Of a DNA stretch of 64,000 bases, positions 1 through 10,300 are shown piece after piece. Numbering within the stretch: the first letter of the stretch is position 1; each line of letters begins with the position of its first letter. A program made the translations under genes and the position numbers. The stretch is taken from assembly GCA_948099385.1 (NCBI GenBank), contig CANUEZ040000208.1, positions 2,445,152 through 2,509,151 of the forward strand. Reading direction: 5' to 3'. The notes under the pieces were generated by a model. That model ran no database searches and was not told the DNA's origin. It saw only the letters and a list, made by a program, of their open reading frames with translations. The DNA comes from Fasciola hepatica (Eukaryota; Platyhelminthes; Trematoda; Plagiorchiida; Fasciolidae).

Positions 1-70
1 CATCATAGGAGTGGATCGGTGTGCGCGAAGCTGGTTCTTACCATTCAAATTTAAAGCGAGTTTGGGAAGG

Positions 71-110
71 GTGCTATATCATGTAGTGTAGATGTTGAAC
101 AAAGCGTTGA
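71..110 (+). other. Block conserved between A and B monomers (40 bp), A copy
   Basis: These 40 bases begin GTGCTATATCATGTAG and end AACAAAGCGTTGA. The reverse complement of array B at 37,081-37,120 matches at 39 of the 40 positions; the only difference is GTAGATG against GTATATG. Conservation here is much higher than in the flanking stretch between the two families. A protein-binding or nucleosome-positioning role is possible but is an inference. Some copies in both arrays vary within it (GTAGAGTAG in A; CAATACATG against CACTACATG in B). Confidence 0.75.
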
Positions 111-233
111 TAGCCATCCCGGATAGCCTTGTGTTGTTAAGTTGTTCGATTCACAATGGTTCACCGGTTGTTGGAGTGCCCGTGGGGGCTCGGTCGATGT
201 GCACTGCTGATGAGTCGAGTCCCTTAGAGGATG

Positions 234-256
234 AAACAGCTGTACAGTGCTTCCAT
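234..256 (+). other. Block conserved between A and B with overlapping palindromes, A copy
   Basis: This 23-bp block is identical to the reverse complement of 36,514-36,536 in array B. It contains two overlapping palindromes, ACAGCTGT and CTGTACAG, within ACAGCTGTACAGTGC. The block is kept in nearly all copies of both arrays. Rare exceptions include ACATCTGT (about 14,890 and 23,511), ACAGTTCTTCC (two copies near 14.9 and 15.8 kb), CTGTAGAG (about 27,401) and, in B, AAAGCTGTACAG or GAACAGC forms near 39-42 kb. A dyad kept across two diverged satellite families is a reasonable candidate binding site, but no factor can be named. Confidence 0.75.
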
Positions 257-295
257 GGATTTCAATGCTCAGTTGAGCGTTCAAGCTGCATGATC

Positions 296-315
296 AATCA
301 TATTATACAAATCTA
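296..315 (+). other. AT-rich block conserved between A and B, A copy
   Basis: AATCATATTATACAAATCTA here is identical to the reverse complement of 36,455-36,474 in array B. In A it leads straight into the pentamer tract; in B it leads into a different sequence (CTCTGCTACTGC in the same reading direction). The boundary between shared and family-specific sequence is therefore sharp and lies at the start of the pentamer tract. A subset of A copies in the first 13 kb has ATTAAAC in place of ATTATAC. Confidence 0.75.
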
Positions 316-335
316 ATCCAATCTGATCTAATCTC
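311..335 (+). repeat. Pentamer tract (ATCTA-type), one per A monomer, example copy
   Basis: Five consecutive 5-bp units of the form ATCTA or ATCTG lie here: ATCTA, ATCCA, ATCTG, ATCTA, ATCTC. A tract of this kind follows ATACAAATC in every A monomer. Its composition varies (ATCTG or ATCTA in the third unit, ATCCA in the second or fourth, or the GAACTTATC form) but its length is nearly always five units. Gains of one unit occur near 27,030 and 32,215, and a loss near 30,920. The matching place in array B has no pentamer tract, so this is an A-specific expansion that helps make the A monomer longer. Confidence 0.9.
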
Positions 336-3300
336 GTACTACTAATCAATTGCATGCATAGTAAGGAAGCTGTGTAGGTTTTTCATTTGGGAATGCGTTG
401 GTTGTACTTAGGCCCCTACAGAGAAGTCATCCATCATAGGAGTGGATCGGTGTGCGCGAAGCTGGTTCTTACCATTCAAATTTAAAGCGAGTTTGGGAAG
501 GGTGCTATATCATGTAGTGTAGATGTTGAACAAAGCGTTGAGAGCCATCCCGGATAGCCTTGTGTTGTTAGGTCGTTCGATTCACAATGGTTCACCGGTT
601 GTTGGAGTGCCCGTGGGGGCTCGGTCGATGTGCACTGCTGATGAGTCGAGTCCCTTAGAGGATGAAACAGCTGTACAGTGCTTCCATGGATTTCAATGCT
701 CAGTTGAGCGTTCAAGCTGCATGATCAATCATATTAAACAAATCTAATCCAATCTGATCTAATCTCGTACTACTAATCAATTGCATGCATAGTAAGGAAG
801 CTGTGTAGGTTGTTCATTTGTGAATGCGTTGGTTGTACTTAGGCCCCTACAGAGAAGTCATCCATCATAGGAGTCGATCGGTGTGCGCGAAGCTGGTTCT
901 TACCATTCAAATTTAAAGCGAGTTTGGGAACGGTGCTATATCATGTAGTGTAGATGTTGAACAAAGCGTTGAGAGCCATCCCGGATAGCCTTGTGTTGTT
1001 AAGTTGTTCGATTCACAATGGTTCACCGGTTGTTGGAGTGCCCGTGGGGGCTCGGTCGATGTGCACTGCTGATGAGTCGAGTCCCTTAGAGGATGAAACA
1101 GCTGTACAGTGCTTCCATCCATTTCAATGCTCAGTTGAGCGTTCAAGCTGCATGATCAATCATATTATACAAATCTAATCTAATCTGATCTAATCTCGTA
1201 CTACTAATCAATTGCATGCATAGTAAGGAAGCTGTGTAGGTTTTTCATTTGGGAATGCGTTGGTTGTACTTAGGCCCCTACAGAGAAGTCATCCATCATA
1301 GGAGTGGATCGGTGTGCGCGAAGCTGGTTCTTACCATTCAAATTTAAAGCGAGTTTGGGAAGGGTGCTATATCATGTAGTGTAGATGTTGAACAAAGCGT
1401 TGAGAGCCATCCCGGATAGCCTTGTGTTGTTAAGTTGTTCGATTCACAATGGTTCACCGGTTGTTGGAGTGCCCGTGGGGGCTCGGTCGATGTGCACTGC
1501 TGATGAGTCGAGTCCCTTAGAGGACGAAACAGCTGTACAGTGCTTCCATCCATTTCAATGCTCAGTTGAGCGTTCAAGCTGCATGATCAATCATATTATA
1601 CAAATCTAATCTAATCTAATCTAATCTCGTACTACTAATCAATTGCATGCATAGTAAGGAAGCTGTGTAGGTTGTTCATTTGTGAATGCGTTGGTTGTAC
1701 TTAGGCCCCTACAGAGAAGTCATCCATCATAGGAGTCGATCGGTGTGCGCGAAGCTGGTTCTTACCATTCAAATTTAAAGCGAGTTTGGGAAGGGTGCTA
1801 TATCATGTAGTGTAGATGTTGAACAAAGCGTTGAGAGCCATCCCGGATAGCCTTGTGTTGTTAAGTTATTCGATTCACAATGGTTCACCGGTTGTTGGAG
1901 TGCCCGTGGGGGCTCGGTCGATGTGCACTGCTGATGCGTCGAGTCCCTTAGAGGACGAAACAGCTGTACAGTGCTTCCATCCATTTCAATGCTCAGTTGA
2001 GCGTTCAAGCTGCATGATCAATCATATTAAACAAATCTAATCCAATCTGATCTAATCTCGTACTACTAATCAATTGCATGCATAGTAAGGAAGCTGTGTA
2101 GGTTGTTCATTTGTGAATGCGTTGGTTGTACTTAGGCCCCTACAGAGAAGTCATCCATCATAGGAGTGGATCGGTGTGCGCGAAGCTGGTTCTTACCATT
2201 CAAATTTAAAGCGAGTTTGGGAAGGGTGCTATATCATGTAGTGTAGATGTTGAACAAAGCGTTGATAGCCATCCCGGATAGCCTTGTGTTGTTAAGTTGT
2301 TCGATTCACAATGGTTCACCGGTTGTTGGAGTGCCCGTGGGGGCTCGGTCGATGTGCACTGCTGATGAGTCGAGTCCCTTAGAGGATGAAACAGCTGTAC
2401 AGTGCTTCCATGGATTTCAATGCTCAGTTGAGCGTTCAAGCTGCATGATCAATCATATTATACAAATCTAATCTAATCTAATCTAATCTCGTACTACTAA
2501 TCAATTGCATGCATAGTAAGGAAGCTGTGTAGGTTTTTTATTTGGGAATGCGTTGGTTGTACTTAGGCCCCTACAGAGAAGTCATCCATCATAGGAGTAG
2601 ATCGGTGTGCGCGAAGCTGGTTCTTACCATTCAAATTTAAAGCGAGTTTGGGAAGGGTGCTATATCATGTAGTGTAGATGTTGAACAAAGCGTTGAGAGC
2701 CATCCCGGATAGCCTTGTGTTGTTAAGTTGTTCGATTCACAATGGTTCACCGGTTGTTGGAGTGCCCGTGGGGGCTCGGTCGATGTGCACTGCTGATGAG
2801 TCGAGTCCCTTAGAGGACGAAACAGCTGTACAGTGCTTCCATCCATTTCAATGCTCAGTTGAGCGTTCAAGCTGCATGATCAATCATATTAAACAAATCT
2901 AATCCAATCTGATCTAATCTCGTACTACTAATCAATTGCATGCATAGTAAGGAAGCTGTGTAGGTTGTTCATTTGTGAATGCGTTGGTTGTACTTAGGCC
3001 CCTACAGAGAAGTCATCCATCATAGGAGTGGATCGGTGTGCGCGAAGCTGGTTCTTACCATTCAAATTTAAAGCGAGTTTGGGAACGGTGCTATATCATG
3101 TAGTGTAGATGTTGAACAAAGCGTTGATAGCCATCCCGGATAGCCTTGTGTTGTTAAGTTGTTCGATTCACAATGGTTCACCGGTTGTTGGAGTGCCCGT
3201 GGGGGCTCGGTCGATGTGCACTGCTGATGAGTCGAGTCCCTTAGAGGATGAAACAGCTGTACAGTGCTTCCATGGATTTCAATGCTCAGTTGAGCGTTCA

Positions 3301-6300
3301 AGCTGCATGATCAATCATATTATACAAATCTAATCTAATCTAATCTAATCTCGTACTACTAATCAATTGCATGCATAGTAAGGAAGCTGTGTAGGTTTTT
3401 TATTTGGGAATGCGTTGGTTGTACTTAGGCCCCTACAGAGAAGTCATCCATCATAGGAGTAGATCGGTGTGCGCGAAGCTGGTTCTTACCATTCAAATTT
3501 AAAGCGAGTTTGGGAAGGGTGCTATATCATGTAGTGTAGATGTTGAACAAAGCGTTGAGAGCCATCCCGGATAGCCTTGTGTTGTTAAGTTGTTCGATTC
3601 ACAATGGTTCACCGGTTGTTGGAGTGCCTGTGGGGGCTCGGTCGATGTGCACTGCTGATGAGTCGAGTCCCTTAGAGGATGAAACAGCTGTACAGTGCTT
3701 CCATGGATTTCAATGCTCAGTTGAGCGTTCAAGCTGCATGATCAATCATATTATACAAATCTAATCTAATCTAATCTAATCTCGTACTACTAATCAATTG
3801 CATGCATAGTAAGGAAGCTGTGTAGGTTTTTCATTTGGGTATGCGTTGGTTGTACTTAGGCCCCCACAGAGAAGTCATCCATCATAGGAGTGGATCGGTG
3901 TGCGCGAAGCTGGTTCTTACCATTCAAATTTAAAGCGAGTTTGGGAACGGTGCTATATCATGTAGTGTAGATGTTGAACAAAGCGTTGATAGCCATCCCG
4001 GATAGCCTTGTGTTGTTAAGTTGTTCGATTCACAATGGTTCACCGGTTGTTGGAGTGCCCGTGGGGGCTCGGACGATGTGCACTGCTGATGAGTCGAGTC
4101 CCTTAGAGGATGAAACAGCTGTACAGTGCTTCCATCCATTTCAATGCTCAGTTGAGCGTTCAAGCTGCATGATCAATCATATTATACAAATCTAATCTAA
4201 TCTAATCCAATCTCGTACTACTAATCAATTGCATGCATAGTAAGGAAGCTGTGTAGGTTTTTCATTTGGGTATGCGTTGGTTGTACTTAGGCCCCCACAG
4301 AGAAGTCATCCATCATAGGAGTGGATCGGTGTGCGCGAAGCTGGTTCTTACCATTCAAATTTAAAGCGAGTTTGGGAACGGTGCTATATCATGTAGTGTA
4401 GATGTTGAACAAAGCGTTGATAGCCATCCCGGATAGCCTTGTGTTGTTAAGTTGTTCGATTCACAATGGTTCACCGGTTGTTGGAGTGCCCGTGGGGGCT
4501 CGGACGATGTGCACTGCTGATGAGTCGAGTCCCTTAGAGGACGAAACAGCTGTACAGTGCTTCCATCCATTTCAATGCTCAGTTGAGCGTTCAAGCTGCA
4601 TGATCAATCATATTATACAAATCTAATCTAATCTAATCCAATCTCGTACTACTAATCAATTGCATGCATAGTAAGGAAGCTGTGTAGGTTGTTCATTTGT
4701 GAATGCGTTGGTTGTACTTAGGCCCCTACAGAGAAGTCATCCATCATAGGAGTGGATCGGTGTGCGCGAAGCTGGTTCTTACCATTCAAATTTAAAGCGA
4801 GTTTGGGAAGGGTGCTATATCATGTAGTGTAGATGTTGAACAAAGCGTTGAGAGCCATCCCGGATAGCCTTGTGTTGTTAAGTTGTTCGATTCACAATGG
4901 TTCACCGGTTGTTGGAGTGCCCGTGGGGGCTCGGTCGATGTGCACTGCTGATGAGTCGAGTCCCTTAGAGGACGAAACAGCTGTACAGTGCTTCCATCCA
5001 TTTCAATGCTCAGTTGAGCGTTCAAGCTGCATGATCAATCATATTATACAAATCTGATATAATCTGATCTAATCTCGTACTACTAATCAATTGCATGCAT
5101 AGTAAGGAAGCTGTGTAGGTTGTTCATTTGTGAATGCGTTGGTTGTACTTAGGCCCCTACAGAGAAGTCATCCATCATAGGAGTGGATCGGTGTGCGCGA
5201 AGCTGGTTCTTACCATTCAAATTTAAAGCGAGTTTGGGAACGGTGCTATATCATGTAGTGTAGATGTTGAACAAAGCGTTGAGAGCCATCCCGGATAGCC
5301 TTGTGTTGTTAAGTTGTTCGATTCACAATGGTTCACCGGTTGTTGGAGTGCCCGTGTGGGCTCGGTCGATGTGCACTGCTGATGAGTCGAGTCCCTTAGA
5401 GGATGAAACAGCTGTACAGTGCTTCCATGGATTTCAATGCTCAGTTGAGCGTTCAAGCTGCATGATCAATCATGTTATACAAATCTAATCTAATCTGATC
5501 TAATCTCGTACTACTAATCAATTGCATGCATAGTAAGGAAGCTGTGTAGGTTTTTCATTTGTGAATGCGTTGGTTGTACTTAGGCCCCTACAGAGAAGTC
5601 ATCCATCATAGGAGTGGATCGGTGTGCGCGAAGCTGGTTCTTACCATTCAAATTTAAAGCGAGTTTGGGAACGGTGCTATATCATGTAGTGTAGATGTTG
5701 AACAAAGCGTTGAGAGCCATCCCGGATAGCCTTGTGTTGTTAAGTTGTTCGATTCACAATGGTTCACCGGTTGTTGGAGTGCCCGTGGGGGCTCGGTCGA
5801 TGTGCACTGCTGATGAGTCGAGTCCCTTAGAGGACGAAACAGCTGTACAGTGCTTCCATCCATTTCAATGCTCAGTTGAGCGTTCAAGCTGCATGATCAA
5901 TCATATTATACAAATCTAATCCAATCTGATCTAATCTCGTACTACTAATCAATTGCATGCATAGTAAGGAAGCTGTGTAGGTTGTTCATTTGGGAATGCG
6001 TTGGTTGTACTTAGGCCCCTACAGAGAAGTCATCCATCATAGGAGTCGATCGGTGTGCGCGAAGCTGGTTCTTACCATTCAAATTTAAAGCGAGTTTGGG
6101 AACGGTGCTATATCATGTAGTGTAGATGTTGAACAAAGCGTTGATAGCCATCCCGGATAGCCTTGTGTTGTTAAGTTGTTCGATTCACAATGGTTCACCG
6201 GTTGTTGGAGTGCCCGTGGGGGCTCGGTCGATGTGCACTGCTGATGAGTCGAGTCCCTTAGAGGATGAAACAGCTGTACAGTGCTTCCATGGATTTCAAT

Positions 6301-7369
6301 GCTCAGTTGAGCGTTCAAGCTGCATGATCAATCATATTATACAAATCTAATCTAATCTAATCTAATCTCGTACTACTAATCAATTGCATGCATAGTAAGG
6401 AAGCTGTGTAGGTTTTTCATTTGGGAATGCGTTGGTTGTACTTAGGCCCCTACAGAGAAGTCATCCATCATAGGAGTCGATCGGTGTGCGCGAAGCTGGT
6501 TCTTACCATTCAAATTTAAAGCGAGTTTGGGAAGGGTGCTATATCATGTAGTGTAGATGTTGAACAAAGCGTTGAGAGCCATCCCGGATAGCCTTGTGTT
6601 GTTAAGTTGTTCGATTCACAATGGTTCACCGGTTGTTGGAGTGCCCGTGGGGGCTCGGTCGATGTGCACTGCTGATGAGTCGAGTCCCTTAGAGGACGAA
6701 ACAGCTGTACAGTGCTTCCATGGATTTCAATGCTCAGTTGAGCGTTCAAGCTGCATGATCAATCATATTATACAAATCTAATCTAATCTGATCTAATCTC
6801 GTACTACTAATCAATTGCATGCATAGTAAGGAAGCTGTGTAGGTTGTTCATTTGTGAATGCGTTGGTTGTACTTAGGCCCCTACAGAGAAGTCATCCATC
6901 ATAGGAGTGGATCGGTGTGCGCGAAGCTGGTTCTTACCATTCAAATTTAAAGCGAGTTTGGGAAGGGTACTATATCATGTAGTGTAGATGTTGAACAAAG
7001 CGTTGAGAGCCATCCCGGATAGCCTTGTGTTGTTAAGTTGTTCGATTCACAATGGTTCACCGGTTGTTGGAGTGCCCGTGGGGGCTCGGTCGATGTGCAC
7101 TGCTGATGAGTCGAGTCCCTTAGAGGACGAAACAGCTGTACAGTGCTTCCATCCATTTCAATGCTCAGTTGAGCGTTCAAGCTGCATGATCAATCATATT
7201 AAACAAATCTAATCCAATCTGATCTAATCTCGTACTACTAATCAATTGCATGCATAGTAAGGAAGCTGTGTAGGTTGTTCATTTGTGAATGCGTTGGTTG
7301 TACTTAGGCCCCTACAGAGAAGTCATCCATCATAGGAGTGGATCGGTGTGCGCGAAGCTGGTTCTTACC

Positions 7370-10300
7370 ATTCAAATTTAAAGCGAGTTTGGGAACGGTG
7401 CTATATCATGTAGTGTAGATGTTGAACAAAGCGTTGATAGCCATCCCGGATAGCCTTGTGTTGTTAAGTTGTTCGATTCACAATGGTTCACCGGTTGTTG
7501 GAGTGCCCGTGTGGGCTCGGTCGATGTGCACTGCTGATGAGTCGAGTCCCTTAGAGGATGAAACAGCTGTACAGTGCTTCCATGGATTTCAATGCTCAGT
7601 TGAGCGTTCAAGCTGCATGATCAATCATATTATACAGATCTAATCTAATCTAATCTAATCTCGTACTACTAATCAATTGCATGCATAGTAAGGAAGCTGT
7701 GTAGGTTTTTCATTTGTGAATGCGTTGGTTGTACTTAGGCCCCTACAGAGAAGTCATCCATCATAGGAGTGGATCGGTGTGCGCGAAGCTGGTTCTTACC
7801 ATTCAAATTTAAAGCGAGTTTGGGAAGGGTGCTATATCATGTAGAGTAGATGTTGAACAAAGCGTTGAGAGCCATCCCGGATAGCCTTGTGTTGTTAAGT
7901 TGTTCGATTCACAATGGTTCACTGGTTGTTGGAGTGCCCGTGGGGGCTCGGTCGATGTGCACTGCTGATGAGTCGAGTCCCTTAGAGGATGAAACAGCTG
8001 TACAGTGCTTCCATGGATTTCAATGCTCAGTTGAGCGTTCAAGCTGCATGATCAATCATATTATACAGATCTAATCTAATCTAATCTAATCTCGTACTAC
8101 TAATCAATTGCATGCATAGTAAGGAAGCTGTGTAGGTTTTTCATTTGTGAATGCGTTGGTTGTACTTAGGCCCCTACAGAGAAGTCATCCATCATAGGAG
8201 TGGATCGGTGTGCGCGAAGCTGGTTCTTACCATTCAAATTTAAAGCGAGTTTGGGAAGGGTGCTATATCATGTAGAGTAGATGTTGAACAAAGCGTTGAG
8301 AGCCATCCCGGATAGCCTTGTGTTGTTAAGTTGTTCGATTCACAATGGTTCACTGGTTGTTGGAGTGCCCGTGGGGGCTCGGTCGATGTGCACTGCTGAT
8401 GAGTCGAGTCCCTTAGAGGACGAAACAGCTGTACAGTGCTTCCATCCATTTCAATGCTCAGTTGAGCGTTCAAGCTGCATGATCAATCATATTAAACAAA
8501 TCTAATCCAATCTGATCTAATCTCGTACTACTAATCAATTGCATGCATAGTAAGGAAGCTGTGTAGGTTGTTCATTTGGGAATGCGTTGGTTGTACTTAG
8601 GCCCCTACAGAGAAGTCATCCATCATAGGAGTGGATCGGTGTGCGCGAAGCTGGTTCTTACCATTCAAATTTAAAGCGAGTTTGGGAACGGTGCTATATC
8701 ATGTAGTGTAGATGTTGAACAAAGCGTTGATAGCCATCCCGGATAGCCTTGTGTTGTTAAGTTGTTCGATTCACAATGGTTCACCGGTTGTTGGAGTGCC
8801 CGTGTGGGCTCGGTCGATGTGCACTGCTGATGAGTCGAGTCCCTTAGAGGATGAAACAGCTGTACAGTGCTTCCATCCATTTCAATGCTCAGTTGAGCGT
8901 TCAAGCTGCATGATCAATCATATTATACAGATCTAATCTAATCTAATCTAATCTCGTACTACTAATCAATTGCATGCATAGTAAGGAAGCTGTGTAGGTT
9001 TTTCATTTGTGAATGCGTTGGTTGTACTTAGGCCCCTACAGAGAAGTCATCCATCATAGGAGTGGATCGGTGTGCGCGAAGCTGGTTCTTACCATTCAAA
9101 TTTAAAGCGAGTTTGGGAAGGGTGCTATATCATGTAGAGTAGATGTTGAACAAAGCGTTGAGAGCCATCCCGGATAGCCTTGTGTTGTTAAGTTGTTCGA
9201 TTCACAATGGTTCACTGGTTGTTGGAGTGCCCGTGGGGGCTCGGTCGATGTGCACTGCTGATGAGTCGAGTCCCTTAGAGGATGAAACAGCTGTACAGTG
9301 CTTCCATGGATTTCAATGCTCAGTTGAGCGTTCAAGCTGCATGATCAATCATATTATACAGATCTAATCTAATCTAATCTAATCTCGTACTACTAATCAA
9401 TTGCATGCATAGTAAGGAAGCTGTGTAGGTTTTTCATTTGTGAATGCGTTGGTTGTACTTAGGCCCCTACAGAGAAGTCATCCATCATAGGAGTGGATCG
9501 GTGTGCGCGAAGCTGGTTCTTACCATTCAAATTTAAAGCGAGTTTGGGAAGGGTGCTATATCATGTAGAGTAGATGTTGAACAAAGCGTTGAGAGCCATC
9601 CCGGATAGCCTTGTGTTGTTAAGTTGTTCGATTCACAATGGTTCACTGGTTGTTGGAGTGCCCGTGGGGGCTCGGTCGATGTGCACTGCTGATGAGTCGA
9701 GTCCCTTAGAGGACGAAACAGCTGTACAGTGCTTCCATCCATTTCAATGCTCAGTTGAGCGTTCAAGCTGCATGATCAATCATATTAAACAAATCTAATC
9801 CAATCTGATCTAATCTCGTACTACTAATCAATTGCATGCATAGTAAGGAAGCTGTGTAGGTTGTTCATTTGGGAATGCGTTGGTTGTACTTAGGCCCCTA
9901 CAGAGAAGTCATCCATCATAGGAGTGGATCGGTGTGCGCGAAGCTGGTTCTTACCATTCAAATTTAAAGCGAGTTTGGGAACGGTGCTATATCATGTAGT
10001 GTAGATGTTGAACAAAGCGTTGATAGCCATCCCGGATAGCCTTGTGTTGTTAAGTTGTTCGATTCACAATGGTTCACTGGTTGTTGGAGTGCCCGTGGGG
10101 GCTCGGTCGATGTGCACTGCTGATGAGTCGAGTCCCTTAGAGGACGAAACAGCTGTACAGTGCTTCCATCCATTTCAATGCTCAGTTGAGCGTTCAAGCT
10201 GCATGATCAATCATATTAAACAAATCTAATCCAATCTGATCTAATCTCGTACTACTAATCAATTGCATGCATAGTAAGGAAGCTGTGTAGGTTGTTCATT

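Larger units (their letters stand above)
92..522 (+). repeat. Representative monomer of array A (431 bp)
   Basis: This copy shows the layout used throughout array A. A block nearly shared with array B spans about 71-110 across the chosen monomer start. It is followed by a more variable stretch (about 111-225), a second shared block containing ACAGCTGTACAGTGC (234-256), and a third shared AT-rich block (296-315). Then come the five-unit pentamer tract (311-335), a segment with TTGCATGCAT (about 350-359), the variable TTTTTCATTTGGG or TGTTCATTTGTG site (about 379-391), and CTTAGGCCCCTACAGAG (about 407-423). The start at 92 is only an anchor; the true repeat boundary is undefined in a tandem array. 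Confidence 0.9.
1..7369 (+). repeat. Array A block 1: mixed monomers with short local duplications
   Basis: About 17 monomers of interleaved subtypes. They differ at GGGAAGG or GGGAACGG, GATAGCC or GAGAGCC, GACGAAAC or GATGAAAC, CCATGG or CCATCC, and TATTATAC or TATTAAAC. Two local duplications stand out. Adjacent monomers share CGGACGATG (4,071 and 4,502), GCCCCCACAG (about 3,859 and 4,290) and GGGTATGCG (about 3,838 and 4,269), so one monomer was copied next to itself. Two segments 862 bp apart share a TTTTTTATTTGGG variant (about 2,532 and 3,394) and GGAGTAGATCGG (about 2,593 and 3,455). No consistent long-range order is visible here. Confidence 0.75.

Noticed and set aside
141..151. TGTTCGATTCA resembles the internal B box of tRNA genes and SINEs
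   Set aside because: No A box is found at the right distance upstream, no cloverleaf can be formed, and the B array does not keep the motif (TGTTCGACTGA), so a tRNA-derived origin is unsupported.
145..170. Possible CENP-B box (TTCG followed by A and CGGG at set spacing)
   Set aside because: TTCGATTCACAATGG and the variant TTCGAGTACCCG near 26,464 do not meet the required core positions.
296..310. TATTATAC and TATAATATG as promoter elements
   Set aside because: They are short AT-rich matches present in every monomer with no associated transcript feature; a promoter cannot be supported.
92..316. Small + strand open frame (74 codons) recurring in nearly every A monomer
   Set aside because: It recurs because the DNA repeats. 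An overlapping frame on the other strand (51-284) is equally open, no start context or gene structure is evident, and A-to-B changes in the shared part are all replacements.
311..335. Pentamer tract as a telomere repeat
   Set aside because: Units are ATCTA or ATCTG, not TTAGG, TTAGGG or TTTAGGG, and the tract is only five units inside each satellite monomer.
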